Program-made: the position numbers and the translations under genes
Part shown: in pieces, positions 1 through 9,726 of the stretch
Position numbering within the stretch: the stretch's first letter is position 1
Layout of the letters: each line of letters opens with the position of its first letter
Origin: Gillisella vitis
Lineage (GTDB): Bacteria; Pseudomonadota; Alphaproteobacteria; Rhizobiales; Rhizobiaceae
Reading direction: 5' to 3'
DNA length: 64,000 nt
Assembly (NCBI RefSeq): GCF_014204625.1
Contig: NZ_JACHLU010000007.1
Span: 62,001 to 126,000, forward strand
The notes under the pieces: generated by a model
What the model saw: the letters and a program-made list of their open reading frames with translations, nothing else
Told to the model about the DNA's origin: nothing
Database searches by the model: none

Positions 1-254
1 GGCCAATCCTCCAGCATTTCATCAAATGTCTGTCGCAACAGCGCAGATTGCAGATCAGGATGATCCAGCCGCTCGCAGATGCGATGAATCACGCAATCCT
101 CCAGTGACCGATGGTTCAGCACGGTGGAGTACAGAAAAGCCGCCAGCAAGGGATCGCGCTCGGCGGCAACCCGCGCCTCCTGCTTCAGCGTATCCCAGAT
201 CGGGTCCATTGGCTTGATCATCTCCCGCTTCGCAAGATCGGTCTTGGCCGCCAT
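1..254 (-). CDS. cysE: Serine O-acetyltransferase, N-terminal part (runs off the left edge)
   Basis: CysE acetylates L-serine with acetyl-CoA to give O-acetylserine, the carbon skeleton for cysteine synthesis in the cytoplasm. Only the first 84 codons lie in the window. They read through the helical N-terminal SATase domain, with recognisable stretches WDTLKQEA, DPLLAAFLYSTVLNHRSLED and CERLDHPDLQ. The catalytic left-handed beta-helix domain lies beyond base 1. The ATG at 254-252 is preceded on the minus strand by GAGGAG at about 266-261, a good ribosome site. The gene is divergent from the crotonase gene at 328, with about 70 bases between the starts. The family call is firm; nothing can be said about feedback control because the C-terminus is missing. 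Confidence 0.9.
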   Translation of the reverse strand, partial: MAAKTDLAKREMIKPMDPIWDTLKQEARVAAERDPLLAAFLYSTVLNHRSLEDCVIHRICERLDHPDLQSALLRQTFDEMLEDW

Positions 255-327
255 GGTAATCTCCTCATTGACGTTCGGGCTCCAATATATAGATCATATG
301 TCTCATAGACCAGATGGGAGCTGAAAA

Positions 328-1131
328 ATGAAACAGGCACGGGTGTTTGGCAATGGAGGCATCAGAGTTGCCGGGCAAAATGGCATTGGCGCACTGATTT
401 TCGACAACCCGGCCCGCAAAAACGCCATTACCAGAGCCATGTGGCGCGCAATTCCCGATGCACTGGACTGGTTGCTGGATGATGGTCATATCCACTGCAT
501 TGTCATGACCGGTGGCGGACAAAAAGATTTTAGCGCCGGAGCCGATATTTCCGAATTTGCCACAGAGCGCGCCACAGCCCTTCAGGCCCGCCAGTATGAA
601 GCGGAAAACAGCGCCGCCTTCAGCGCCGTGCGCGATGTTCGCATCCCTGTGATTGCTGCCATTCGCGGTGCCTGCTACGGCGGAGCCTTCGGCCTTGCGG
701 CTGCTGCCGATTTGCGGATTGCCGATGATACCGCCGTTTTTGCCATTCCCGCTGCAAGGCTTGGCCTTGCCTATCCGGCCGATGCCGTGGCCGACCTGCA
801 ACGCAATCTGGGCAGCCAGACTGCCCGGCACATGCTGTTTACCGGAGCCGCCCTACCCGCCGCCGATCTTTTGACCTGCGGCTTTCTCTCTCAGATTGTC
901 GCAGCCGCCGCGCTCGAAGGTGCTGCCTTTTCGCTTGCGCAAACCATTGCCGCCAATGCCCCACTCTCTGTCAGTGCCGCAAAGCTTGCCTTGCGCGCCT
1001 GCGAGAGTGGTGACGACAACCTGCTGACAGAAGCAGCAGTGCTTGGCGCAACAACCTTTGAAAGCGCCGATTATCTCGAAGGCCGCACGGCATTTCTGGA
1101 AAAGCGCTCCCCCATCTTCAAGGGGGAGTAA
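328..1131 (+). CDS. Crotonase-fold (enoyl-CoA hydratase/isomerase family) protein lacking the two hydratase glutamates
   Basis: The 267-residue protein has the crotonase fold. The first oxyanion-hole segment is FSAGADISEFA (about 68-78) and the second is GACYGGAFGL (about 114-123). In classical enoyl-CoA hydratases a catalytic glutamate sits in GGGCELA and another in the PE of the following FGQPE segment. Here the aligned stretches read GGAFGLA and IPAARLG, so both glutamates appear to be missing. Simple crotonyl-CoA hydration is therefore doubtful, while isomerase, hydrolase or other acyl-CoA chemistry remains possible. GGAGCTG lies upstream of the ATG. It is divergent from cysE and convergent with the hydrolase, six bases from its stop. 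The substrate cannot be inferred. Confidence 0.8.
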   Translation: MKQARVFGNGGIRVAGQNGIGALIFDNPARKNAITRAMWRAIPDALDWLLDDGHIHCIVMTGGGQKDFSAGADISEFATERATALQARQYEAENSAAFSAVRDVRIPVIAAIRGACYGGAFGLAAAADLRIADDTAVFAIPAARLGLAYPADAVADLQRNLGSQTARHMLFTGAALPAADLLTCGFLSQIVAAAALEGAAFSLAQTIAANAPLSVSAAKLALRACESGDDNLLTEAAVLGATTFESADYLEGRTAFLEKRSPIFKGE

Positions 1132-1137
1132 CTCCGC

Positions 1138-1923
1138 TCAGGCGTGCTCAAACGTGCTGTAAAACTCAAGAACAGCGGCCTTGAGCACCCGGTCGCCCAC
1201 CGCCAGCATGTGGTCGCGGTTGGGAATATCCAGCGCCCGCGCATGGGGCATCAACGCCGCCAGTTCATGGGGCGATCCGGCGATGTCATCCTTTGTGCCA
1301 ACGCCAATCAGGGTCGGAATTGCCACACGGCCAATCTCTTCCTTTGAGATCAGATCCCGTGACGTGCTGATGCAGGCGGCAAGCGCCAGCCGGTCACTGC
1401 CGGTCTGATCGGCAAAAGCACGGAACATCCGTCCGCGCTCATGACTGACATCCTCCAGCGACGGTGCCAGCAAGGCTGCCGCAATCGGATCCCAATCGCC
1501 CACACCATCACACATGCCAATGCCCAAACCGCCAAACACCAGCGAACGAATCCGATGTGGAAAATCAAGCGCCATAAAGGCTGAAATCCGCGCGCCCATG
1601 GAATAGCCCATCACATGAGCCTTCTCGACGCCCAAATGATCCAAGAGGGCCGCAGCATCCGAGGCCATGTTTTCGGGATGATAGACTTCGGCCTCATGCG
1701 GCTTGTCGCTCATGCCATGACCACGATTGTCGAGCGCAATCACGCGGTAGCCCGCATCTCCCAGCGTTTTCAGCCAGCCGGGATGAACCCAGTTGACCAA
1801 TGCGCTGGAGGCAAAACCATGGATCAGCAACACTGCCGGACCGGATGCATCACCCTCATCAAAATAGGCAAGCTCAAGCCCATCATGGGTAAAGCGGGAA
1901 AAAGCAGGTGCATTCAAATTCAT
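1138..1923 (-). CDS. Alpha/beta-fold hydrolase
   Basis: A 261-residue cytoplasmic alpha/beta hydrolase. The oxyanion-side segment LLIHGFASS is at about 32-40. The nucleophile elbow GYSMGA places the catalytic Ser at about 108. DNRGHGMSD is at about 65-73, a late acid region reads VGTKDD, and the probable catalytic His is in NRDHML near the C-terminus. The ATG at 1923 is chosen because homology-like sequence begins there; a TTG at 2001 would add 26 unlikely residues. No strong ribosome site is visible at either. The substrate is unknown; the family includes esterases, haloperoxidase-like enzymes and C-C hydrolases. Confidence 0.8.
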   Translation of the reverse strand: MNLNAPAFSRFTHDGLELAYFDEGDASGPAVLLIHGFASSALVNWVHPGWLKTLGDAGYRVIALDNRGHGMSDKPHEAEVYHPENMASDAAALLDHLGVEKAHVMGYSMGARISAFMALDFPHRIRSLVFGGLGIGMCDGVGDWDPIAAALLAPSLEDVSHERGRMFRAFADQTGSDRLALAACISTSRDLISKEEIGRVAIPTLIGVGTKDDIAGSPHELAALMPHARALDIPNRDHMLAVGDRVLKAAVLEFYSTFEHA

Positions 1924-2205
1924 GGCAATTGGTCCATCATAGGGCGCAGGAAAATGTCTCTGCGCAAACGATAGTGCAGCCACGGCCACCTGCAAGCCCA
2001 AAGCCTTGAAAAACTGTGGGCAGTGCGCTCTATTGCCACTACACTTTCGCGGAAAATGACGCTAAGGTTCCAAGAACCCGTTGTGGATAGCAAACGTGAT
2101 GTAAAATCCGAAGAAGCTACCATAACTGTTTTAATCTTCTGCAAAAAAGCCAGACTCGATGGTGTCTTGAGCGTTTTTGCAATCCCAGATATTCGGAGCA
2201 TAGAC

Positions 2206-2451
2206 ATGGCCGGTCACCACATTCCCCATTTCCAGAACGATGGCGGACATCAGCTTATCGAAATTGGCGTGAAGGAATTCATGTGCACAGGTGCGTCTGT
2301 TCCCTACGATCACCCGCATATTTTCATTGACTTAGGGGCTGATAACGAAAAAGTCTGCCCTTACTGCTCGACGCTCTATCGCTACAACAGCGCTTTGAAA
2401 GCAACCGAAACCGTTCCGGCCGGTTGTGTATTCCACGTTAAAGCAGCCTGA
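2206..2451 (+). CDS. Small zinc-binding protein of the zf-CHCC (NDUFS6-like) family
   Basis: An 81-residue protein with the ligand pattern of the CHCC zinc family related to the mitochondrial complex I accessory subunit NDUFS6. A Cys in FMCTGA is followed by a His in YDHPHIF and a CPYC pair near the C-terminus (KVCPYCSTLY). Alphaproteobacterial members are short single-domain proteins of this size. The ATG at 2206 is preceded by a weak GGAG at about 2195. The stop lies 25 bases before the ATG of the following FAD monooxygenase, so the two are probably co-transcribed. A role in complex I is only inferred from the family. Confidence 0.8.
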   Translation: MAGHHIPHFQNDGGHQLIEIGVKEFMCTGASVPYDHPHIFIDLGADNEKVCPYCSTLYRYNSALKATETVPAGCVFHVKAA

Positions 2452-2476
2452 TCAGGTCAAGGCAGACGGATCGTCC

Positions 2477-3643
2477 ATGTCCACGAAAACCGTGGCAATT
2501 GTTGGCGGTGGCATAGCTGGTCTTGCCGCTGCTCTTTGCTTTGCCCGCAAGGGTATTCCAACACGTATTTTTGAAAAAAGCCCCGTCCTTGAAGAGGTCG
2601 GCGCTGGCCTGCAACTGACGCCCAACGTCACCTGTATCCTGCGCGATCTGGGCCTGTTGCCCGCCCTTCAGCCGCGCTGGTTTGAGCCGGATGTGGTGGC
2701 ATTGGCATCAGGTATCAACCTGAAACGTCTTGGCACGGTTCCGGTGCGTGATCACGCGCAGAGGCGCTGGCACGCACCCTATGGCGTGCTGCACCGGGCA
2801 AGCCTGCAAAAAGTGCTGGCTGACGCTGTTTTGCAAAACCCGCTTTGCTCGCTCACGCTGGATCAAAAGGTCGAAAGCCCGGATGCACAGGTGTTGCGTG
2901 ATCCCTGCTCCGGCCAGCGCCCGGACCTGCTGATCGCCGCCGATGGCGTCTGGTCGCGGTTGCGCAATTTTGTGGCTGGCGGCCCGGACATCACGTTTTC
3001 CGGCAACATAGCCTGGCGCACGACAATTCCGCAGGATGACGCGCCCGCTTTTATTGATCGAAAAACCGTCACAGCATTTCTGGGCCCCAAGGCGCATCTC
3101 GTCACGTATCCGTTGCCGGAAACCAGCAGCATTAACGTTGTTGCCATTGCCAGCGGTGAGGATGTCGCAGAAGGCTGGGCCTCGCCGTTCGGTGCCGCGC
3201 AAAAAGCCCTTCTGGACCACTCTTTCAACGGCTGGAACAGCACGATACGCGAGATGCTGTTCAGCGCCCGGCAGCCAACCTTCTGGCCATTATTTGAGGC
3301 CGGGGTCGGACGCTGGCACAACGATAAAGATCTGGTGCTGATTGGCGATGCCGCCCATGCCATGATGCCCTTTGCAGCACAGGGTGCGGCCATGGCAATT
3401 GAGGATGCATTTGAACTGGCCAATCTGGTAGCAAAGCAACCGATCGCTCAGGCGCTGACGCAGTTTGAGCATCAGCGTAGCCCCCGCATCAACAAAGTTC
3501 GCAAGCGCGGAGCGCTCAACAAATTTGCCTATCATGCCGCAGGTCCCGTGCGCATTGGCCGCGACGTGCTTTTGTCTTTGCGCCCACCAGCAAGCTTTGC
3601 GCGCGATCTGGATTGGCTTTATGGGTATCGGGCACCTGCCTGA
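2477..3643 (+). CDS. FAD-dependent monooxygenase of the UbiH/salicylate hydroxylase type
   Basis: A 388-residue flavoprotein hydroxylase. The N-terminal dinucleotide fold motif is IVGGGIAGLAAAL (about 8-20), the middle DG motif is ADGVWSRLR, and the late GD motif is LIGDAAHAMMPFAAQG followed by AIEDA. These are the marks of group A flavin monooxygenases acting on aromatic or quinone-like substrates with NAD(P)H and O2. The ATG at 2477 is chosen because the glycine-rich fold starts a few residues later; an upstream in-frame ATG would overlap the zinc-protein gene. The natural substrate is not evident. Confidence 0.82.
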   Translation: MSTKTVAIVGGGIAGLAAALCFARKGIPTRIFEKSPVLEEVGAGLQLTPNVTCILRDLGLLPALQPRWFEPDVVALASGINLKRLGTVPVRDHAQRRWHAPYGVLHRASLQKVLADAVLQNPLCSLTLDQKVESPDAQVLRDPCSGQRPDLLIAADGVWSRLRNFVAGGPDITFSGNIAWRTTIPQDDAPAFIDRKTVTAFLGPKAHLVTYPLPETSSINVVAIASGEDVAEGWASPFGAAQKALLDHSFNGWNSTIREMLFSARQPTFWPLFEAGVGRWHNDKDLVLIGDAAHAMMPFAAQGAAMAIEDAFELANLVAKQPIAQALTQFEHQRSPRINKVRKRGALNKFAYHAAGPVRIGRDVLLSLRPPASFARDLDWLYGYRAPA

Positions 3644-3732
3644 TACAGCATTGCAGCGAAAAGCAGGAACCGGCTTTCGGCACAGTGCCTCAGCACTGTG
3701 CCCACACCTCAATCGAGCTTATACGCCCAAGT

Positions 3733-4923
3733 TTATACGGCTACGGCTGCGGCAAAGCCCCGCTCAAGATCCGCGAGAATATCGGCAACATCTTCGAGAC
3801 CTATTTGCAGACGAATGACCGGACCTTCGGCCGGAGCCTTGCGAATGGTACGATCATCAAGATTCACCAGAACGGCCAGACTCTCATAACCACCCCAGGA
3901 CCAGCCGAGACCAAAAAGCCGAAGTGCATCCAGGAAAGCATGGGCTTTCACCTTGAACCTGGCCGGATCATCGACCGCCAGCACGAAGGAAAAGATGCCG
4001 CTGGCACCCTTGAAGTCCCGCTTCCAGATGTCATGGCCCGGAAAGCTGGGCAAGGCTGGATGAAGCACCGCATCAACCTCATTCCGCTGCTCCAGCCATT
4101 CGGCAACCGCGCGTGCGCTACGATCATGATGCGCAAGACGTACCCCCATCGTCCGCAAGCCACGCAGGACCATGTACGAATCATCTGGCGCGCCACAAAG
4201 CCCCATGAAGCCATTGGCCGCCTTCAGGCGCGGCCAGTGTTCGGCATTGGCCGATACCGTTCCCATCAGAATATCCGAATGACCTGCCGGATATTTGGTC
4301 GCAGCGTGCATGGAAATATCGACACCAAAATCCAGCGGGCGAAAATACAGCGGCGTCGCCCAGGTATTGTCCATGCTGACAACCGTACCATGGCGATGCG
4401 CCACATCAGCAATAGCCCGAATATCCTGCATTTCGAAGGTGTTGGAGCCAGGGGCTTCCGTATGCACCAATCTGGTGTTGGGCCGCATCAAGGCCTCGAT
4501 ACCCGCCCCCAGCAAAGGATCGTAATATTCAACCTCAACCCCAAAGCGCGTCAACATGTTATCGCAGAACTGTCGGCACGGCCCATAAACAGAATCAACA
4601 ATCAAGGCATGGTCACCGGGCGCCAGAAAGGCGAGAAACGGCACGGTAATCGCTGCCAGTCCTGACGGCAGCAAAATTGTGCCCGCAGACCCTTCCAGCG
4701 AATCAATCGCCTCGCACAATGCATCCGTCGTTGGCGTGCCACGGGTGCCATAGGTGTATTTCTGCGTAATCTTCTCCATCCCCGACGCTTGCGGAAACAG
4801 CACGGTTGAAGCCCGCACCACAGGCGGATTGACAAAACCGTGGTAGCTGGATGGATCGTGGCCAAGATGGCACAAGCGCGTATTGACGCCGGTCTCAGTC
4901 AGCCATTTCTCTTTGTCGGACAT
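3733..4923 (-). CDS. metC: Cystathionine beta-lyase (trans-sulfuration PLP enzyme)
   Basis: A 396-residue member of the Cys/Met PLP family. It would split cystathionine into homocysteine, pyruvate and ammonia in methionine synthesis. YGTRGTPT (about 58-65) is the neighbouring-subunit phosphate-binding stretch, SMDNTWATP holds the PLP-ring Asp, and HAATKYPAGHSD carries the Schiff-base Lys at about 210. The ATG at 4923 is preferred over a GTG at 4944 because the conserved part starts just after it; AAAGG lies about 13 bases upstream. The gene is divergent from aapJ, an arrangement familiar in rhizobia. A gamma-synthase or gamma-lyase cannot be fully excluded from motifs alone. Confidence 0.88.
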   Translation of the reverse strand: MSDKEKWLTETGVNTRLCHLGHDPSSYHGFVNPPVVRASTVLFPQASGMEKITQKYTYGTRGTPTTDALCEAIDSLEGSAGTILLPSGLAAITVPFLAFLAPGDHALIVDSVYGPCRQFCDNMLTRFGVEVEYYDPLLGAGIEALMRPNTRLVHTEAPGSNTFEMQDIRAIADVAHRHGTVVSMDNTWATPLYFRPLDFGVDISMHAATKYPAGHSDILMGTVSANAEHWPRLKAANGFMGLCGAPDDSYMVLRGLRTMGVRLAHHDRSARAVAEWLEQRNEVDAVLHPALPSFPGHDIWKRDFKGASGIFSFVLAVDDPARFKVKAHAFLDALRLFGLGWSWGGYESLAVLVNLDDRTIRKAPAEGPVIRLQIGLEDVADILADLERGFAAAVAV

Positions 4924-5276
4924 AGGATAAAACTGCCTTTTCACTGTATGGTCTACACATCATTTTTGCCCCGGCGATTGCGCAATGGTCAAGCTTTATC
5001 CGGGAATCTGACTCTCTGAAAATTCGCCATTATTTTCAGTCTATTTTTTCATCACACCCCTGATAACTTTCTTCATTCTTGCCTTATTTTTGATCAAAAT
5101 CACGAAATTGCCGCTTTTGAACGCAATTTTCACCCATAAACTCTTGACCATGAACCCATTTATGAATGTGATGCATCTCGCGCATCCCTTGCAGTGGTGT
5201 GCCGTCAGCGGAGAGGGGGAGAACTCGCCCAAGTTGCTGCCGAACGAACGACACAAGATAACAAAGGTTGGGAAAC
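4924..5276. promoter_or_regulatory. Divergent intergenic region between metC and aapJ
   Basis: About 350 bases with no convincing gene. The half next to metC is AT-rich. The half next to aapJ is richer in G and holds the GGAGAGGGGGAGAAC leader. A degenerate FNR-like site, TTGATCAAAATCAC, lies at 5090-5103 with one mismatch to the palindrome. It is too weak to call. Promoters for both directions must lie here but no clear -35/-10 or sigma-54 element was recognised. Confidence 0.5.
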
Positions 5277-6302
5277 ATGAAAAAGACGCTTCTGTCAGTT
5301 GCGCTGGGCGCTGCGGCATTCGGTTTTGGCGCTCATGGTGCTTCTGCGGATACGCTGAGTGACGTTAAGGCTAAGGGTTTCGTACAATGCGGCGTGAGCC
5401 AGGGTATTCCAGGTTTCTCGAACCCGGACGACAAGGGCAACTGGACCGGCCTGGACGTTGATTATTGCCGAGGCATTGCGGCCGCCGTTTTTGGTGACGC
5501 AACCAAGGCAAAGTTCACGCCATTGTCCAGTAAGGACCGCTTCCCTGCGCTGCAATCCGGCGAAGTTGACGTGCTGACACGTAACACGACCTGGACCATC
5601 AGCCGCGACACCTCGCTGGGCTTCAACTTCCGCTCGGTCAACTATTACGATGGCCAGGGCTTCATGGTGAAGAAGTCTCTGAACGTGAAATCCGCACTTG
5701 AACTTTCAGGCGCTGCCGTCTGCGTTCAGACCGGAACGACCACCGAATTGAACCTTGCCGACTATTTCAAGGCCAACGACCTCAAGTACAACCCTGTTGT
5801 GTTTGAAAAAGAAGAAGATGCAACATCGGCCTACGACGCTGGCCGTTGCGATGTTTACACCACGGACCAGTCCGGCCTCTATGCTATCCGTCTGAAGCTG
5901 AAAAATCCTGATGACAACATGGTTCTGCCAGAAGTCATCTCCAAGGAGCCGCTTGGACCAGCCGTTCGTCAGGGCGACGACAAGTGGTTTGACGTCGTCA
6001 GCTGGGTTCATTACGCCATGCTGAACGCTGAAGAAGCTGGCATCACCTCGAAGAATGTTGACGAGATGAAGGCTAATGGCGGCCCGGACATCAAGCGTAT
6101 GCTTGGCGCTGAAAAGGGCTCCAAGATCGGTGCAGACCTCGGCGTTTCCGAAGACTGGGCTTACAATATCATCAAGCTGGTTGGTAACTACGGCGAAGTC
6201 TTCGACCGCAACGTTGGCACAGGCAGCCCTCTGAAGATCGCACGCGGCGTCAACGCCCTGTGGACCAAGGGTGGCTTCCAGTACGGCCCACCGATCCGTT
6301 GA
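5277..6302 (+). CDS. aapJ: General L-amino-acid ABC transporter, periplasmic binding protein
   Basis: A 341-residue solute-binding protein (SBP family 3). It starts with a signal peptide, MKKTLLSVALGAAAFGFG, with likely cleavage after GASA at about 24. The mature start DTLSDVKAKGFVQCGV and the later GLDVDYCRGIAAAVFGD are typical of AapJ, the broad-range L-amino-acid receptor of rhizobia. It would capture amino acids in the periplasm and deliver them to AapQ/AapM. It is the first gene of aapJQMP, with 116 bases before aapQ, a gap often used for differential expression of the binding protein. The ATG at 5277 follows AAAGGTTGGGAAAC. Confidence 0.93.
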   Translation: MKKTLLSVALGAAAFGFGAHGASADTLSDVKAKGFVQCGVSQGIPGFSNPDDKGNWTGLDVDYCRGIAAAVFGDATKAKFTPLSSKDRFPALQSGEVDVLTRNTTWTISRDTSLGFNFRSVNYYDGQGFMVKKSLNVKSALELSGAAVCVQTGTTTELNLADYFKANDLKYNPVVFEKEEDATSAYDAGRCDVYTTDQSGLYAIRLKLKNPDDNMVLPEVISKEPLGPAVRQGDDKWFDVVSWVHYAMLNAEEAGITSKNVDEMKANGGPDIKRMLGAEKGSKIGADLGVSEDWAYNIIKLVGNYGEVFDRNVGTGSPLKIARGVNALWTKGGFQYGPPIR

Positions 6303-6418
6303 TCGTTCAGGCTTGAAATAGCCAGCCATTGTGGGGAGGTCGCCATGCGCCCTCCCCACTTCCAACCCGCCAAGGGAAGCAAGCCCAAAAAAGGGCGCAT
6401 AAGGGGAAAAAGGCCTCA

Positions 6419-7615
6419 ATGGCAGACAATGCGACAAGCTCGTCTAAAGCCGGATCAACCGGCGCTTCGTCTCTGATCTACGACCCAAAAGTCCGTGGTA
6501 TATTTTACCAGATCGTCACTCTTGTCCTCGTCGTTATCTTCGTCCTGATTGTCGTTGAAAACACAAGACACAACCTTCAAAAGGCCAATATTGCCTCAGG
6601 CTTCGGCTTTCTTGAAGGACGAGCCGGTTTTGACATCGGTCAGCACCTGATTGCCTATAGCAGTGATTCAACCTATGGCCACGCGATCATCGTTGGCCTT
6701 TTGAACACGTTGCAGGTTGCGGTCGCCGGGATCATCACCGCCTCCATCATCGGTTTTCTCGTCGGCATTGGCCGCCTGTCCAAGAATTGGCTGATTGCCA
6801 AGATCTGCCAGGTCTATGTCGAGGTTTTCAGAAACATTCCACCGCTTCTGGTGATTTTCTTCTGGTATAAGGGGGTGATTTCCATCCTGCCGCAGCCCAA
6901 GGATTCCATCAAACTTCCGCTCGATATTTACATCAACAATCGCGGCGTGACCTATCCGAAAGCTGTATTCGGCGATGGATCGGAATTTGTGTTGCTGGCA
7001 TTTGCAGCAGGGATTATCGCAACCATATTTCTGTCATCCTGGTCCAAGCGTCGGCAGATGGCAACAGGACAGCAATTTCCTGTGGGCTGGTCTGGATTGG
7101 GGCTGATTATCGGACTGCCGCTCATCGCCTATTTCGCGCTTGGTGAGCCTTTGACATTTGATCTGCCGCAGGTTGGGCGCTTCAGTATGCAGGGCGGCTC
7201 TGTGATTGGACCGGAATTTACGTCACTGTTTCTGGCGCTTTCATTCTACACGGCCTCCTTCATTGCCGAAATTGTGCGTGGCGGCATCAAGGCTGTCTCC
7301 AAAGGACAAACAGAAGCCGCAAGCGCACTCGGTCTCAGTAGTGGTCACACGTCACGACTGATTGTTGTGCCTCAAGCGATGAGGATCATCATTCCACCTC
7401 TGACAAGCCAATATCTCAATCTGACCAAGAATTCGTCGCTGGCCGTCGCAATCGGCTTTTCCGATATTGTCGCTGTTGGTGGCACGATTCTAAATCAAAC
7501 CGGCCAAGCCGTTGAAATTGTTGCCATCTGGCTGGTCATCTATCTCACGCTCAGCGTCAGTACGGCAATGTTGATGAACTGGTTCAATGCCAAAATGGCT
7601 CTGGTTGAGAGGTAA
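6419..7615 (+). CDS. aapQ: General L-amino-acid ABC transporter, permease AapQ
   Basis: A 398-residue inner-membrane permease of the His/Glu/Gln type. Hydrophobic segments begin at about residue 30 ([15 protein letters not shown]). A large insertion lies between the first and later helices, as in AapQ. The cytoplasmic EAA loop that contacts the ATPase reads [16 protein letters not shown] followed by IVVPQAMR. It forms the heteromeric membrane channel with AapM. The ATG at 6419 follows AAGGGGAAAAAGG. Only one base separates its stop from the aapM start, so translation is probably coupled. Confidence 0.92.
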   Translation: MADNATSSSKAGSTGASSLIYDPKVRGIFYQIVTLVLVVIFVLIVVENTRHNLQKANIASGFGFLEGRAGFDIGQHLIAYSSDSTYGHAIIVGLLNTLQVAVAGIITASIIGFLVGIGRLSKNWLIAKICQVYVEVFRNIPPLLVIFFWYKGVISILPQPKDSIKLPLDIYINNRGVTYPKAVFGDGSEFVLLAFAAGIIATIFLSSWSKRRQMATGQQFPVGWSGLGLIIGLPLIAYFALGEPLTFDLPQVGRFSMQGGSVIGPEFTSLFLALSFYTASFIAEIVRGGIKAVSKGQTEAASALGLSSGHTSRLIVVPQAMRIIIPPLTSQYLNLTKNSSLAVAIGFSDIVAVGGTILNQTGQAVEIVAIWLVIYLTLSVSTAMLMNWFNAKMALVER

Positions 7616-7616
7616 T

Positions 7617-8774
7617 ATGATGGCAACTCAAAAAATCGGATTTGTCAGTGAGAAACTGATAGCAGCCTCGCCTGCCCCAACAGGGCAGGTCGGCGTTACG
7701 GCATGGATCAGAAAAAACCTGATTGCAACGCCAAAAGACGTTGTTTTAACGGTATTTGCGCTCGCGGTGCTGGCCTATATTTTGCCCGGGCTGATCAACT
7801 GGGTCTTCATCAACGCCGTGTGGTTTGGCACAGATCGTACAGCCTGCCTGTCAATCTCGCAGGGTGGCGCAATTGCAGATGGACAGGTGGGTGCCTGCTG
7901 GGCATTTATCGGTGCAAAGTTCCAGCAATTCATTTTTGGACGCTATCCAACACAAGAGTATTGGCGTCCAATCCTGGTGATGGCTTTGTTCGCGATCCTG
8001 CTTGTGCCGATGCTGATGCCAAAGGCACCTTTCAAGGCATTGAATGCAATTCTGTTATTTCTTGTCTTGCCAGTTGTAGCCTTCTTCCTGCTGACGGGCG
8101 GTTTTGGCCTGCCCTATGTGGAAACCCCTCTCTGGGGTGGTCTGATGCTGACCTTGATCCTGTCCTTCTTCGGCATTGCGGTCTCCTTGCCAGTTGGTAT
8201 CCTTCTGGCACTGGGACGACGCTCGACCATGCCGGTTATCAAGACGCTATGCGTGATCTTCATTGAGGTTATTCGTGGCGTTCCGCTGATCACCGTTCTG
8301 TTTATGGCCAGCGTGATGCTGCCGCTTTTCCTGCCTGATGGCTGGACCTTTGACAAATTGCTTCGCGCACTTGTTGGCGTATCCATCTTCTCCTCTGCCT
8401 ATATGGCAGAAGTCATTCGTGGTGGCCTGCAAGCTATTCCCAAAGGCCAGTTTGAAGGGGCGGATTCTCTCGGATTGAGCTATTTCCAGAAGACACGGCT
8501 GATCATTTTGCCTCAGGCCATAAAGCTTGTGATTCCCGGCATTGTGAACACATTCATTGGTCTGTTCAAAGATACATCGCTGGTCTACATCATCGGTATG
8601 TTTGATCTTCTTGGTATCGTGACCCTCAACCTGTCCGACTCCAACTGGGCAACGCCTGTAACAGCCGTAACTGGCCTGGTATTTGCAGGTTTCGTCTTCT
8701 GGCTCTTCTGCTTCAGCATGTCGCGCTATTCCCATTTCATGGAAAAGCACCTCGACACCGGCCACAAACATTAA
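7617..8774 (+). CDS. aapM: General L-amino-acid ABC transporter, permease AapM
   Basis: A 385-residue permease partner of AapQ, with the same long family-specific N-terminal region before the core transmembrane domain. The EAA loop reads [17 protein letters not shown] then ILPQAIK. Two ATGs are adjacent (7617 and 7620) after GAGAGGTAAT; the first is used. The stop is 19 bases before aapP. It acts in the inner membrane as half of the translocation pore for many L-amino acids. Confidence 0.92.
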   Translation: MMATQKIGFVSEKLIAASPAPTGQVGVTAWIRKNLIATPKDVVLTVFALAVLAYILPGLINWVFINAVWFGTDRTACLSISQGGAIADGQVGACWAFIGAKFQQFIFGRYPTQEYWRPILVMALFAILLVPMLMPKAPFKALNAILLFLVLPVVAFFLLTGGFGLPYVETPLWGGLMLTLILSFFGIAVSLPVGILLALGRRSTMPVIKTLCVIFIEVIRGVPLITVLFMASVMLPLFLPDGWTFDKLLRALVGVSIFSSAYMAEVIRGGLQAIPKGQFEGADSLGLSYFQKTRLIILPQAIKLVIPGIVNTFIGLFKDTSLVYIIGMFDLLGIVTLNLSDSNWATPVTAVTGLVFAGFVFWLFCFSMSRYSHFMEKHLDTGHKH

Positions 8775-8793
8775 ATTCTAAAGGAACAACCCC

Positions 8794-9564
8794 ATGGCTG
8801 TCGCTCAAAACTCGCTGACCAAGTCAGACCGAAAGATTGCAATTGAAATCATCAACATGAACAAGTGGTACGGCGAGTTCCACGTGCTTCGTGATATTAA
8901 TCTCAAGGTAAAGACCGGTGAGCGCATCGTCATTGCCGGTCCGTCCGGCTCTGGCAAATCCACAATGATCCGCTGCATCAACCGTCTGGAAGAACACCAG
9001 AAGGGCAACATTATCGTTGAAGACATCGAGCTGACCAACGACTTGAAAAAGATTGATGAAATCCGCCGCGAAGTTGGCATGGTGTTTCAACATTTCAATC
9101 TCTTCCCACATCTGACCATTCTGGAAAACTGCACTTTGGCACCGATCTGGGTGCGCAAAATGCCAAAGAAAGAAGCCGAAGAGATTGCGATGCACTATCT
9201 CAAGCGCGTCAAGATTCCAGAGCAGGCCAATAAATATCCGGGCCAATTGTCTGGTGGTCAACAGCAGCGCGTTGCCATTGCACGCGCGTTGTGCATGAAG
9301 CCAAAGATCATGCTGTTCGATGAGCCAACATCGGCGCTGGACCCGGAAATGGTCAAGGAAGTGCTGGATACAATGGTTGGTTTGGCAGAAGAAGGCATGA
9401 CAATGCTCTGCGTAACCCATGAAATGGGCTTCGCCCGTCAGGTTGCTGACAGAGTTATTTTCATGGACCAGGGACAGATTGTGGAAGAAAACGCACCTGC
9501 CGAATTCTTCGACAATCCCCAACACGAGCGCACCAAGCTGTTCCTCAGCCAGATCCTGCACTAA
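8794..9564 (+). CDS. aapP: General L-amino-acid ABC transporter, ATP-binding protein
   Basis: A 256-residue ABC ATPase that powers AapQM. Walker A is GPSGSGKS (49-56), the Q-loop is [11 protein letters not shown] (about 97-107), the signature is LSGGQQQR (152-159), and Walker B is [12 protein letters not shown]. The switch His follows in CVTHEMGFA. The ATG is preceded by AAAGGAAC. The protein ends in ...ILH and its TAA stop is the first TAA of an intergenic palindromic repeat. It may also serve the ATPase-less importer at 38-41 kb, but that is only an idea. Confidence 0.94.
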   Translation: MAVAQNSLTKSDRKIAIEIINMNKWYGEFHVLRDINLKVKTGERIVIAGPSGSGKSTMIRCINRLEEHQKGNIIVEDIELTNDLKKIDEIRREVGMVFQHFNLFPHLTILENCTLAPIWVRKMPKKEAEEIAMHYLKRVKIPEQANKYPGQLSGGQQQRVAIARALCMKPKIMLFDEPTSALDPEMVKEVLDTMVGLAEEGMTMLCVTHEMGFARQVADRVIFMDQGQIVEENAPAEFFDNPQHERTKLFLSQILH

Positions 9565-9668
9565 AGCATGTCGCGTTTTATTGTCCTCAATAAAACGATA
9601 ACGTACACGCGAAAAAGAAAGAGCTAAAGCCTGTCGCAGTGAATCCTATTCACTGCGACAGGCTTTAG
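9562..9668. repeat. Two-hairpin intergenic repeat, copy A
   Basis: This copy starts at the aapP stop codon. The first half has the core GTTTTATTGTCCTCAATAAAAC (arms GTTTTATT and AATAAAAC). The second half (9624-9668) is a perfect inverted repeat with 21-base arms around CCT, beginning CTAAAGCCTGTCGCAG. Near-identical copies are at 14884-14989 and 42230-42336, and a single-hairpin relative is at 41136-41180. The size and two-palindrome plan resemble the RIME-type mosaic elements of rhizobia; identity with a named family is not claimed. The element probably also ends aap transcription or stabilises the mRNA 3' end. Confidence 0.88.
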
Positions 9669-9726
9669 AGTTGTCAGGAAACGTGGAGCCCGGTTTTCTG
9701 ATCAGGCAAACGAAAACAAAGGAATT

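Noticed and set aside
2023..2205. Longer N-terminal extension of the zinc-protein frame
   Set aside because: The extension has no resemblance to the family, which starts at the ATG at 2206.
5090..5103. FNR-like site TTGATCAAAATCAC between metC and aapJ
   Set aside because: One mismatch within an AT-rich stretch and no reason to expect FNR control of these genes; chance match is likely.
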